Of a stretch of 64,000 nt of DNA, positions 43,338 to 52,410 are shown in pieces. This stretch comes from Rhodopirellula bahusiensis (GTDB taxonomy: Bacteria > Planctomycetota > Planctomycetia > Pirellulales > Pirellulaceae): positions 1 through 64,000 of the forward strand of contig NZ_NIZW01000011.1 of NCBI RefSeq assembly GCF_002727185.1, written 5' to 3'. Below the pieces are notes generated by a model, which was not told where the DNA came from, did no database searches, and saw nothing but the letters and a program-made list of their open reading frames with translations. Within the stretch, counting starts at the first letter, position 1, and every line of letters begins with the position of its first letter. The translations under genes were made by a program, and so were the position numbers.

Positions 43338-44519
43338 TTAAAACTCCCCGATCGTTTCCTTCGCCGAACGGCTGCCGAGTGCGCCAAACAACCCGTAGGG
43401 GCTGGCTGATCCAGCTGGATGATCTGTGTTGCCAGTGAAGACCGAACTGCTGTTCGCGTTACCGGCGTCAATTGAATCGGTGATGAATCGAACCGCACCG
43501 TCGCCCATCAAGACGTGAGCTCCACCTTGATGACGACTGCTTGGAGAAGCTTGACCGGTTGAGTCGAAGCCACCGCCGAAGCACAACGGCGTGTTTGGAC
43601 CTCGCATAGTATTGATGCAGGTGAACGGCACATCGCTGCTGGCCCAACGTGCTCCGCGAGAACGAGTGCCATTGTTCTCGGTCGAGATTCCAGTGGCCCA
43701 GAACTGCGGACGGGCTGGGTCGATGTCATTGTCGCAGGCATTCGCCGAACCGCGAACACCGGATGGGAACCAGCCATTGCTGACATTGATCAATGTTCGT
43801 GCATCTCGGTCGCCCAAGTCCGACAGCAACTCGCCAGCGGCGATCGTGTTTGAGAGACCGTCAAGGATGTCGCGGAACTTGCTGTTCGTTCGCTGAACGA
43901 AAAAGCCACGGCAACTACCGGAAACTTCATTGATGTGGCCTTGGTTCCAGGAGCCACCTGTCAAACGCCAGACGCCCCACTCGGTCCATTTGATCGCATC
44001 GCCAATGTTGACGCCGTAATTTGTTCGTCCAAGAGCCGGCAAACCCTGGCCCGGATCGCTTGGGCATCGGTAGGAAGGGATGTTCGTGACCCAAGGATCG
44101 TAACCTGCAACCCAAGGGCCAGGCCCCATCGCTTGCCAGACCTGAGTCGGATTGGCCGGATCGGGCACGTGTGGGTTGCTAATCATCTCCCACAATCCTT
44201 GCTGCTCAATGAAAGGCAGCATTCCAACCAGGACGCTTAGCTTGCGCTGGTTGTGACCGGGAAATGTATCGCTGTTTGCGTTCGTCGTTGGAAGGTAAGT
44301 TCCGGTGCCTTGGATCGGCAACTGGTTGTATGCCGAATGGTAGTTGTGCATAGCCAACCCCATTTGTTTAAAGTTGTTGCTGCACGACATGCGACGTGCG
44401 GCCTCACGCGCTGCCTGGACGGCAGGCAACAGCAACCCGACCAGGACGCCAATGATCGCGATCACGACTAGGAGTTCGACTAAAGTGAATCCGTTTCGCT
44501 TGGTGGACAAGCGTTTCAT
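43338..44519 (-). CDS. DUF1559 protein with prepilin-type N-terminus
   Basis: A 393-residue protein with the type IV pilin-like methylation motif NGFTLVELLVVIAIIGVLVG (cleavage after Gly, methylated Phe), then AAREAARRMSCSNNFKQMG typical of DUF1559, and near the C-terminus the H-x9-DG signature HQGGAHVLMGDGAVRF. The family is massively expanded in planctomycetes and exported through a pseudopilin pathway; its function is unknown. The degenerate GspE-like protein elsewhere in the window belongs to the same class of machinery. Confidence 0.93.
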   Translation of the reverse strand: MKRLSTKRNGFTLVELLVVIAIIGVLVGLLLPAVQAAREAARRMSCSNNFKQMGLAMHNYHSAYNQLPIQGTGTYLPTTNANSDTFPGHNQRKLSVLVGMLPFIEQQGLWEMISNPHVPDPANPTQVWQAMGPGPWVAGYDPWVTNIPSYRCPSDPGQGLPALGRTNYGVNIGDAIKWTEWGVWRLTGGSWNQGHINEVSGSCRGFFVQRTNSKFRDILDGLSNTIAAGELLSDLGDRDARTLINVSNGWFPSGVRGSANACDNDIDPARPQFWATGISTENNGTRSRGARWASSDVPFTCINTMRGPNTPLCFGGGFDSTGQASPSSRHQGGAHVLMGDGAVRFITDSIDAGNANSSSVFTGNTDHPAGSASPYGLFGALGSRSAKETIGEF

Positions 44520-44947
44520 AGTGTTTACCTAAACTGTATGAACAAGAAAGATTGCGCGTTGAAAACGTTCGACGGATTTGCCGGACGGGGGGAGCCGCGT
44601 AAGGCAATACTAGACCTAGAAACGCTCAGTGTGCACCCTTTTGTGCGGTGTTATCGCTCTCGGCGGGCTTTTAAAGGATGATCGGACGCCAATATGTCTC
44701 AGCAGTCACCCGCGTCGCGATTCTTCGTCCGCTTGACGCAAATTGCGGTCCGCCCGCTGCTGCGGTCGCTCGCAGTGTATAGACCTGGTTGCTGCTGCGG
44801 CAAAACTCAGCCGCTGGTGAGCTGACAACTATTCTTCGCGGATAATCGCGTTCGAATTCGCTGTTTTCTGACCCGAAAATGACCCTTGAGGGCGACAGTC
44901 ACCTTGGTGGGCAGCGATTCTTATAATTGAAGCGATGCTTTGACTTG
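44520..44947. other. Gap upstream of the DUF1559 gene
   Basis: 428 bp. It should hold the promoter of the DUF1559 gene. No convincing coding region, RNA or repeat was recognised. Confidence 0.4.
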
Positions 44948-45232
44948 TCACGCTGGTTCGGGGATGACTTTTCCAGTTCGGTCGTCGACTCGGTGGAGTT
45001 GGGTGACGTCTCCCAATGCTCCATCGCTGGTCTTGAGTGAGACCAACCAGTAGGGCTCGTCCGGCACGTTGGCGGCCACCATCGCTTCGAGCACCTCTCG
45101 GTCATGGACACCGTTCTCGCTGTACAGCCTCGCGTGGAATTCCTTTTCGCGGCGGATTCTCTCGGCGTCAAACAGCACGGCGGAACACTTTGTGCCGGCT
45201 GGAATATCACCCAGGTGTTCGATGACGATCAT
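44948..45232 (-). CDS. Hypothetical protein
   Basis: A 94-residue protein from ATG 45232, with AGAAGG before it. Sequence: an N-terminal strand-like part (IVIEHLGDIPAGTKCSAVLF), a basic helix (ERIRREKEFHARLYSEN) and a C-terminal part (WLVSLKTSDGALGDVTQLHR). No family recognised. It stands alone between two gaps. A frame opening at TTG 45301 is less likely. Confidence 0.5.
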   Translation of the reverse strand: MIVIEHLGDIPAGTKCSAVLFDAERIRREKEFHARLYSENGVHDREVLEAMVAANVPDEPYWLVSLKTSDGALGDVTQLHRVDDRTGKVIPEPA

Positions 45233-45444
45233 GATCGCCTTCTTCTGATCGATCTCTCGTTTCGTCAATGCTTGCTCCCGACCGCGAATGTTTGCGTACA
45301 ACCTAATGAGCGGTTTTGGTGTATGCCACCGTTTTCAACTTGCTGAGAACAATTTGAAGAATGATGTGGGATGTGGGGCTGGTTCCTACCGGCCGATTCG
45401 GATGCGTGCGGTGGGAACCGGCATACGCGATCGATAAAAGCTCT

Positions 45445-45834
45445 CTAGTCAAAGAAGACGGCCAGCCAGAGTGTGGGCTCGTTCGGAGTGGTCCACTCAA
45501 CTCGGTGGCGACGGTGTGCGGGAATGAGAATGTGATCGCCCGTTTTCATGGTGGTGATTTCACCATCGTCAAAGCTGAGTTTGGCTTCGCCCCGAAGGAC
45601 GACCACCCACTCGGTTTGCTCTTGGTCGTACCAGGTCCCAGGTTCCGTTTTGTGACCGGTGGAAACTATCCGTTCAATGCGAACCGATTGTCCCTCGGCC
45701 AAGACGTCGACCAGTTCCGATGGCAGGTCGCTTGGAACGTCGTCGAACAAGTTCATGGCAGCGGAACGATGAAGCGTGATAGGAATGGAAGGGAGCTTGG
45801 TCGATCGTGTGCGAGTTGCGACTGCGGTGCTCAC
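45445..45834 (-). CDS. Cupin domain protein
   Basis: A 129-residue protein whose last 85 residues form a single cupin: GTWYDQEQTEWVVVLRGEAK (motif 1 with Tyr/Glu in place of some His ligands) and GDHILIPAHRRHRVEWT (motif 2). GTG 45834 overlaps the stop of the upstream secreted protein (GTGA), suggesting coupling; ATG 45756 is an alternative that would remove a Ser/Thr-rich leader. Metal and substrate unknown. Confidence 0.75.
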   Translation of the reverse strand: MSTAVATRTRSTKLPSIPITLHRSAAMNLFDDVPSDLPSELVDVLAEGQSVRIERIVSTGHKTEPGTWYDQEQTEWVVVLRGEAKLSFDDGEITTMKTGDHILIPAHRRHRVEWTTPNEPTLWLAVFFD

Positions 45835-48338
45835 TCGAGTTGAATGATTCCTAAATCAACCAGCTCCCTGGACTCTGATTCACCCGACGAAGGAATCGAC
45901 AATTTGTGGCCGTGGATGGAGCCGTTTTGCCCCTGTCCGAGATCCGCTCTCAGTTCATACTCGCCCGCAGGAATGTCGTCGATCCGGAACAGGCCGTCTG
46001 CGCCGACCGTTGCGAAAAACCGAGTCGCGCTCGATCTTTCTCGGTTGTACGCTTCCGCGCTGGCGAGGTACTCCAGCCCGGGTGGCGTCTTCAACCAAGC
46101 TTCCCACTGTCCCGGTTTCTGCTGCAACTTCGCGCGGTCGACAAGCGGAGTCGGTGGCGTCAGACGCACGTTGACATGGACCGTCGCGAGGCTCCAAATT
46201 ATCGGTTCAGGATAGTTTAGCGGAGCCTGCAACTGGCCGATCGCTGAACGACCGGAACCACCCAAATCCAGTTCCAAGTTCTCTCCGGCCCCAATGATGA
46301 ATGGCACGCGTGGAGTCGAGGTGATTTCCTCGGCTCCGTCGTCCACCATCATGATGATTTCGCGACTGATGGACCCGCGCCCGTCGAACAGGCGGTGGTG
46401 GCGATACCGGCCCTGTCCATCCGTCACCGTGGTCGCACTCGCGTGAACTCGACCCGTGTTCCGGTGATCCGACCGAAACTCCCCACCGAAAATCGTCAGC
46501 CTCGTGTTGGCCGCTGGCTTTGCACCGATCCGATAGGTGCCTTCCAGGGATGACCAAGGCTGCAACTCAATGGGGGCGTCTGCTTGGATTGATTCCGAAT
46601 ACAGGAACGCGTGGCCTTGATCGTGAATCACAACCACGTGAAAGGGATCATCTCGAACGGGCAGGCTGAATCGGCCATCGATATCGGCTGCCAATCGGGT
46701 GGCGTAAGTGGAAGAATCTCGAAACATTCCATCTTGGATCGAGATTTGTGCTCCATGGTTGGAAATTGCCAGGCCGGCATGAGCCGCGGGCTGACCGTTA
46801 GCGTCAACAATCTGTCCGGTGATGCTCTCAGCCGGTTCCATTTGAAAGTCAAACGTCACGTCGCCTTCGTCAAACTGGAAATCGCGTGATTGAGCCACGC
46901 GGTATCCATCCGCTTCGATGCGAACGACGTAGCCACTGCCCGATCGATTGAATTCCACTTGGTAGTCAGCCGAGTTGGATGTGTAAGCCTCGCGCTTGTA
47001 CCAGTCGAATCCAATGCTGGGGTTGTCATTGCGATGCCCAGGAGTCACGCGAAATCCGGTGATGGGTTCCCCCGATTCTGCGTCACGCACTTTGCCGGTG
47101 ATCACCAACAGCGGCGGAGGTTGAAACAGGTGTTCCGCATCACCGGCAACGATCGGTTGTCGGGCCAACTGCATGCCGCCAGGCGGGCAGATGTCCGCTT
47201 CGAACACATCGAGCGGAGCTTCGTTCCACTCCCAGACGCCGTTTTCGTCGGTGTAGCAATCGACGTGGTCGAACTCAAAGTAGCCGACTCGGCCGCGCCA
47301 ACGTTGCAGGAAGATCCTGGTTTTCGGCAACCCGTTTCCATCGGCATCCACGACGCGGACTTTGACACGCCCACCCGGAGGCAAGACAAAGTCGACCGGT
47401 TCCATTCCCGGACGGACATGCACCTCTTTCATATCCAAGGCACGTTCTTTGGCAAACACGACGACGCGGCAGTGCATCTGCTCACATCCGGTTAGCTGAT
47501 ATCGACCGAACTCGTCCGTCTTCGCCTCGCGGAGCTCATTGAGGAACTTGGTTCGGACCGTCGCATCTTCAATCGGGTTGCCTTCCGGATCGCGAACAAA
47601 GCCGGCCAATGTCAACCCTTGCGTCAAGGTGACGCTGCCCGAGGATGGTTGTTCCGCAGTCGATTCAAACTCACTGCGAGAGAGATTGGTTCTCAATGGG
47701 CCGAATTGGGGATGATTGATCGCGACCGTCACGTCACGTTTGGAGATGGGAACATGTCCATACCGCCAACGCCCGTTCGCGTCTGTTTTTATTGAGGTGC
47801 CAACATGCAACGATCTCGTCGCTGTTGGTGACATGCGAAATGGCAGACTCGGATGCACTTCCGCGTTCTCGATGGGGCGACCTCCCGGGTCGAGCACCAC
47901 TCCACCCACCGCCCAAGCAGGCTCAATTTTGGCGGTCGCCGAATCGGGCATGGCATTTTTGTTTTGATCCAACGCAAGCCAATATGGAGCGAAACCCTCC
48001 GTCACGATCGAAAAGGAAATGTTCTTTGGGAACTGCTTCTTCTGCAGACGCAGAACCCCATTGGAATCCGCGTTGACCATGACGCCGTAAGTGCCCTTCT
48101 TTTCAAACGCACCCACGACGATGTCGGTGGCTGCCATTCTGGGGCGGCACCGGATTTCAATGCTGGCGTTGGGGACGACATTGCCATCCAAGTCGACGAC
48201 TTGCAGTTCGAACGCCTGCACTTCGGTTCCGGGCTGGTTCGCGTTTTCGTCTGCTCCGACGGAATCCAAACTGACCACGGCCAGCATCAGAAAAGCGGCG
48301 AACGACCAGCGTTTCGCAGCGAGTGTCCATGAGGTCAT
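45831..48338 (-). CDS. Secreted protein with many carboxypeptidase-regulatory-like repeats
   Basis: An 835-residue protein from ATG 48338 with a signal peptide (RWSFAAFLMLAVVSLDSVGA). Repeated beta-sandwich units of the carboxypeptidase-regulatory type are visible as LQVVDLDGNVVPNASIEIR, VGGVVLDPGGRPIENAEVH, LAGFVRDPEGNPIEDATVR, VKVRVVDADGNGLPKTRIF, ITGKVRDAESGEPITGFRV and ITGQIVDANGQPAAHAGLA. Such domains bind or modify extracellular ligands or serve as adhesion modules. It is divergent from the BlaI repressor gene (183 bp between starts) whose M56 partner carries the same repeat type, suggesting a common regulon. The cupin gene follows with overlapping ends. Confidence 0.85.
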   Translation of the reverse strand: MTSWTLAAKRWSFAAFLMLAVVSLDSVGADENANQPGTEVQAFELQVVDLDGNVVPNASIEIRCRPRMAATDIVVGAFEKKGTYGVMVNADSNGVLRLQKKQFPKNISFSIVTEGFAPYWLALDQNKNAMPDSATAKIEPAWAVGGVVLDPGGRPIENAEVHPSLPFRMSPTATRSLHVGTSIKTDANGRWRYGHVPISKRDVTVAINHPQFGPLRTNLSRSEFESTAEQPSSGSVTLTQGLTLAGFVRDPEGNPIEDATVRTKFLNELREAKTDEFGRYQLTGCEQMHCRVVVFAKERALDMKEVHVRPGMEPVDFVLPPGGRVKVRVVDADGNGLPKTRIFLQRWRGRVGYFEFDHVDCYTDENGVWEWNEAPLDVFEADICPPGGMQLARQPIVAGDAEHLFQPPPLLVITGKVRDAESGEPITGFRVTPGHRNDNPSIGFDWYKREAYTSNSADYQVEFNRSGSGYVVRIEADGYRVAQSRDFQFDEGDVTFDFQMEPAESITGQIVDANGQPAAHAGLAISNHGAQISIQDGMFRDSSTYATRLAADIDGRFSLPVRDDPFHVVVIHDQGHAFLYSESIQADAPIELQPWSSLEGTYRIGAKPAANTRLTIFGGEFRSDHRNTGRVHASATTVTDGQGRYRHHRLFDGRGSISREIIMMVDDGAEEITSTPRVPFIIGAGENLELDLGGSGRSAIGQLQAPLNYPEPIIWSLATVHVNVRLTPPTPLVDRAKLQQKPGQWEAWLKTPPGLEYLASAEAYNRERSSATRFFATVGADGLFRIDDIPAGEYELRADLGQGQNGSIHGHKLSIPSSGESESRELVDLGIIQLE

Positions 48339-48436
48339 TTCAAATTCCTCGTTGAGTCTGAACGTCCGTCGACAATCCCGTGACGAGTTGATTCCCCCCC
48401 AAGATAGCACGCTGTGACCTTCTGGATAAAAACGGC

Positions 48437-48480
48437 TTGCATTGCCTACGGCTTGTCGGCACAATGCCTACAGGGTGTCG
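48437..48480 (+). promoter_or_regulatory. Candidate promoter and tandem operator of the BlaI-type repressor
   Basis: A possible -35 TTGCAT (48437-48442) and -10 CACAAT (48460-48465) are 17 bp apart. The repeats TGCCTACGGCTTGTCG (48443-48458) and TGCCTACAGGGTGTCG (48465-48480) match at 13 of 16 positions and lie 22 bp apart, two helical turns: the first fills the promoter spacer, the second begins at the -10. This is the geometry of an autorepressor site for the BlaI-like gene that starts at 48522. Confidence 0.45.
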
Positions 48481-48521
48481 TCGAAGAAAAGTTCTGCAGA
48501 ACCTCGGTCCAGGAGAAACGA

Positions 48522-48965
48522 ATGACGAAGTCCACACCGCCGCCGCTGACTGAATCCCAGCGGGAGGTCATGGAAATATTCTGGAAGCACGGCGAAGCCA
48601 CCGTCAGTGAAGTGCGAGAGTACCTTGCTGGTCTCGGGCGTCACGTCGCACGCAACACAGTCCAAACAACAATCGTGCGTTTGGAGGCCAAGGGTTGGGC
48701 AAAGCATCGGGAATGCGGAAGGACGTTTGTTTACTCCGCCGCTCAACCCCAAACGCGATCTTTGGGCGTCAAGGTCGCTCAAATGGTGGACCGATTCTTC
48801 GCGGGGTCACCGGAGGACATGGTGACGGCGTTGATCGAATACCGCGGGCTCACGGAGGAAGAGGCGACGCGAATCACGGCGATGATTGACGAAGCAGCAG
48901 GAAAAGCGAAGGAGAGTGCTCCGAAGAAGACCAAGTCAAACTCCACCCAAAAGCGAGGTCGGTGA
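48522..48965 (+). CDS. BlaI/MecI-family repressor
   Basis: A 147-residue repressor starting at ATG 48522 with AGGAGAAA just before it. The winged HTH is LTESQREVMEIFWKHGEATV, ARNTVQTTIVRLEAKGWAKH and YSAAQPQTRSLGVKVAQ, matching BlaI/MecI. The family represses target operons and is inactivated by cleavage through an M56 sensor-peptidase; the partner gene overlaps its stop (GTGA at 48962-48965). The Lys/Arg-rich tail is additional. Candidate operators lie upstream. Confidence 0.92.
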   Translation: MTKSTPPPLTESQREVMEIFWKHGEATVSEVREYLAGLGRHVARNTVQTTIVRLEAKGWAKHRECGRTFVYSAAQPQTRSLGVKVAQMVDRFFAGSPEDMVTALIEYRGLTEEEATRITAMIDEAAGKAKESAPKKTKSNSTQKRGR

Positions 48966-51900
48966 AGATGAACCTTCCATCTTATGGTCTCAGTTGCGTG
49001 CTATTCGCCAGTCTCGTTTCTATTGCGGCTTTGACCGTCAATCGATTGATGCATCGGTTTGCAACCGCTCGGCACGGTTTGCTTCTTTCCGCATTGGTGG
49101 TGATCCTTGCCAGCCCAGCCTGGATCGCTCTGTTGCGAACGCCTCAAGTCGCTTCTCGCAACCCGTTGTCGGGGCTGTTGGTCAGCGAACGCGACACGAT
49201 GGTGGGCGGCGAAACCAACATGCTTTTGCCGTTGCGGTTGGATACGCCGGCCGAAACGGAAGTGCCTGATTCGATGGAGCGTCACGCAGAGTGGCTGCCT
49301 AGCGACGAGGTTTCGTGGGAGGAAAGTGCGCAAACGTTGCAAAGCAATCTGCCAGCGACTTCACTGGCGATCCAGCCCGCGATGACGACCGGAACGTCTG
49401 CTGAGTCTGCAGTCCAAGCAAACCCACTTAAAGATCGGATCATGCGTGCGGCGCGGTCGGTGTTTCCGTCACTGGTCGCGGTTTCGTTGCTTGGCACGCT
49501 CTTCGTGTTGATTCGTGTGTTTGTCGGCTTGGTTCGATTGCGTCAAATCCTGAGAGAATCCACTCCTGTCTCCAGCCCTCGCGTGCGTGAAAGTTTCGTC
49601 GAAGCCTGCGAACGGATTGGGATCCGACCCGATTCCGTTCGTTTGGTGGTTTCTGATCAAGTCAAGATTCCCATCGCCGCTCGATTGATCCAGTCGGTCG
49701 TCGTATTACCTCGTGAGATGGTTCAGGACGATTCGCCATCGGATTTGAGCCAAGTTCTGATTCATGAACTGGCTCATGTGAAACGCCGTGACCAGTGGAT
49801 CGTGCTTCTTCAGCACCTCGCATCGGCGATCCATTGGTGGAACCCGTTGGTTCATCGTTTGAACCGATGTCTCGCAGAAGCTCGTGAAGAGATTTGCGAC
49901 AACCATGTGCTCGTGAATTGCGATGCGCCGAGCTATTGCCGGACTCTGTTGCAAATCACCCAGCGTCAAAGTCCGTCAATGGTTCCGTTCGGAGCGGTTG
50001 GCTTGTTCACCTCGCGATGGAAGCTCGAACAACGAATCCAATCGCTGCTGAACGCGAATCGAATCCGGGCAACAGCAATGACTTGGAGAGCTCGTTCGTG
50101 CGTCGCGATTGGCGTTCTTTTGGTAGTGGCGATGGGTAGCCAATTGGCGATCCCGTTCGTGGCGGTTGAGGCTCAAGTCACGGGCTCCAGCGAATCTCCC
50201 GCCAAGGCATCGGTCGCGACCCAGCCGACCGAGGATGTGGAAGAGCCGTTGCAAACTTCGGCCTTTTCGGGATTCGTCAAAGATGAGTTCGGCCGGCCAA
50301 TTGAGAGAGCGAAGGTGGTTGCCTTTTACCAACTGAAGGAGCAGCGTGAAGTGGCGAGTGCGGTGGACACGACGGACAGGGAAGGTCGTTTTGAATTCAC
50401 AGACATTCCTTTAACCAGTCCTGGCCTGAGATCGCTTTTCCTTTCTGCATACTCGAGCGGCTGTGCGATTCAATCGAGACACATTCGTCGCAGTCCAGCC
50501 TCGCCACCCCTGGAGGCTGCTCGTGTTGACCTGGAATTCGAATTGCAGCCAGCTTCACTCGGTGTCGTCGATGTGGTGGACGAGGAGGGGGAACCGGTCG
50601 CCGGGGCAATCCTCACCGAACTGCATTCGAAGGGCGAAGACTCGACGGTTGTGTATCTGCACCGTGACGCTTGGGTTCAACTTGGATTGCCAGTGCCAAC
50701 ATCAGACGCAAACGGCCGTATGGAGATCCCTTCCATTTCGCAAGCCAGCGTTTATGACGTTGAGCTGGTGCATCCCGAATTTGCCAAAACGCCGATTTGG
50801 GAAACTCCTCTTTCGGAAACACCTTTGACCGCCGTGATCGAGAAGGGAGATCCGGTCAAATTTGTCGTCACAAGTCCAACAGACTCTGGAAAGATCGATG
50901 AGGCCAGAGTTGAAGTCTTGGTCCAGGAGCCAGGTGGGATTTCCATGGTCGTCTGTGACGTACCTGAATCCGGGGTCATCGAGACGCGACTTCGTGATGC
51001 TAGCTCGATCATCACGATCAAACACCCAACGCTTGTCAGCCGGTCCTGGTATGCTTACCAGACGAGCAAGCCAACAATGGAGTTCTCGCTTCACCGCACC
51101 GGAACGGTTCGAGGCCGGGTGGTTGATACAGAGTCGGGCGAAGGTGTTGAAAATATTTCGGTTCGCTTTGTTGCCAATCGGCGACAACATCACCTCCTAC
51201 GTACCAATGAGGAGGGCTACTACGATGGTGAGGTTGCGGAAGGCGCGTACTCCGTGCAAATCGAAGATTCTCAGGGTCAATGGAAGATCCCGAAGGACGA
51301 CCGGCGGGAAATCCATGTTGCGGCCAACCAAACGGTTCAACTGAAGACGTTCACCGCGACCCAGTCTGCTCCGATTCAGGGGCGAGTGCTACTTGAGTCA
51401 GGCGAACCCGTTGCGAATGCCATCGTCCTTCAGGGGTTTCGGCAAAAGCCCATCCTGACTGATACCGACGGGAAATTTGCTGTCGTTCGTGGTTCGCGAA
51501 TGGCTCAGGTGGTGTATGCGATCCATCCGACCAAAAAGTTGTCTCGTGTGATGAGTTTGCCAAACGAAGCAAAAACGCTAGACATGATTCTGGCACCGGA
51601 AGGAAGCTTGAGGGGCATCTTCATCGATTCGGCCGGCAACGCTCTTCCGGATGTTCCGGCATCTTTGAAAATGGCATTGTCATCGCGCCCGAACAGAGGA
51701 TCGACCTTGTCGACAATCATTCGAACCAGACTCACGGATGGACGCGGTACCGTGCGTTTCGATGGTTTGATGGAAGGAGCTCGCTACTCTCTGAACGCAA
51801 ACGGGAAAGCGAGATCAAGCTTCAGTGAACGATTGCAGAAATCCAGTCGCACATATGATGTTTCTACGGCACCCTGGGAAGTTGTTGAGCTGAAGATCCC

Positions 51901-52351
51901 TTCCGCCTTGGAAGCCGAACTCAATGAACTGGCCCGGTATCAGCAGGCGCCGGGAACGATCCAGCCACTGAGGGCAACGAATTGGTTGAACGGCGATCCG
52001 GTCGATGTTGTTTCGGGAGAAGCGGACTTTCGCCTGATTGTGTTCGGACGATCGAAACACAGTTTCCAAGAAGCGAATCTGGTGCACCAGTTTTATGGTG
52101 ACCGAGGGGTTCAAGTCGTTGGGGTCGTAGGAAGCAGAGTTTCAGTTCCTGAAATCCGAGATGAATGGGCTGCGTCGCTTGATATCCCGATTGCCGTTGA
52201 CGATAGCGACGCAAAGATCTTCTCTCGATATGGAGTCGATATTAACGGAGGGGAGTTTTTGTACGATGGAGACGGAAAGTTCATTGAACGATTCGATCGA
52301 GGTCGGGACTTGCTTTGGATCATGAGAAATCACGTTTTGTACCGGGATTGA
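48962..52351 (+). CDS. M56 (BlaR1/MecR1-like) membrane peptidase fused to beta-sandwich repeats and a thioredoxin-like domain
   Basis: A 1129-residue protein, GTG 48962 or ATG 48968. The N-terminal third is a BlaR1-type membrane metalloprotease: transmembrane helices at about 10-30, 40-60, 165-190 and 380-405, zinc motif HELAHVKRRDQW (HELAH at about 268) and the downstream EEICDNHV. The extracytoplasmic part is not a penicillin-binding domain but about five carboxypeptidase-regulatory-type repeats (FSGFVKDEFGRPIERAKV, LGVVDVVDEEGEPVAGAIL, VRGRVVDTESGEGVENIS, IQGRVLLESGEPVANAIV, LRGIFIDSAGNALPDVPA) and a C-terminal thioredoxin-like stretch (FRLIVFGRSKHSFQEAN...AAS). It would sense an extracellular signal and cleave the BlaI-type repressor. 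The ligand is unknown. Confidence 0.85.
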   Translation: MKMNLPSYGLSCVLFASLVSIAALTVNRLMHRFATARHGLLLSALVVILASPAWIALLRTPQVASRNPLSGLLVSERDTMVGGETNMLLPLRLDTPAETEVPDSMERHAEWLPSDEVSWEESAQTLQSNLPATSLAIQPAMTTGTSAESAVQANPLKDRIMRAARSVFPSLVAVSLLGTLFVLIRVFVGLVRLRQILRESTPVSSPRVRESFVEACERIGIRPDSVRLVVSDQVKIPIAARLIQSVVVLPREMVQDDSPSDLSQVLIHELAHVKRRDQWIVLLQHLASAIHWWNPLVHRLNRCLAEAREEICDNHVLVNCDAPSYCRTLLQITQRQSPSMVPFGAVGLFTSRWKLEQRIQSLLNANRIRATAMTWRARSCVAIGVLLVVAMGSQLAIPFVAVEAQVTGSSESPAKASVATQPTEDVEEPLQTSAFSGFVKDEFGRPIERAKVVAFYQLKEQREVASAVDTTDREGRFEFTDIPLTSPGLRSLFLSAYSSGCAIQSRHIRRSPASPPLEAARVDLEFELQPASLGVVDVVDEEGEPVAGAILTELHSKGEDSTVVYLHRDAWVQLGLPVPTSDANGRMEIPSISQASVYDVELVHPEFAKTPIWETPLSETPLTAVIEKGDPVKFVVTSPTDSGKIDEARVEVLVQEPGGISMVVCDVPESGVIETRLRDASSIITIKHPTLVSRSWYAYQTSKPTMEFSLHRTGTVRGRVVDTESGEGVENISVRFVANRRQHHLLRTNEEGYYDGEVAEGAYSVQIEDSQGQWKIPKDDRREIHVAANQTVQLKTFTATQSAPIQGRVLLESGEPVANAIVLQGFRQKPILTDTDGKFAVVRGSRMAQVVYAIHPTKKLSRVMSLPNEAKTLDMILAPEGSLRGIFIDSAGNALPDVPASLKMALSSRPNRGSTLSTIIRTRLTDGRGTVRFDGLMEGARYSLNANGKARSSFSERLQKSSRTYDVSTAPWEVVELKIPSALEAELNELARYQQAPGTIQPLRATNWLNGDPVDVVSGEADFRLIVFGRSKHSFQEANLVHQFYGDRGVQVVGVVGSRVSVPEIRDEWAASLDIPIAVDDSDAKIFSRYGVDINGGEFLYDGDGKFIERFDRGRDLLWIMRNHVLYRD

Positions 52352-52410
52352 TCCAATCAAGTGATTTCATCGTTCTCGCTCGAAACCGTTTGTGCGTGTA
52401 CGATTCTTGC

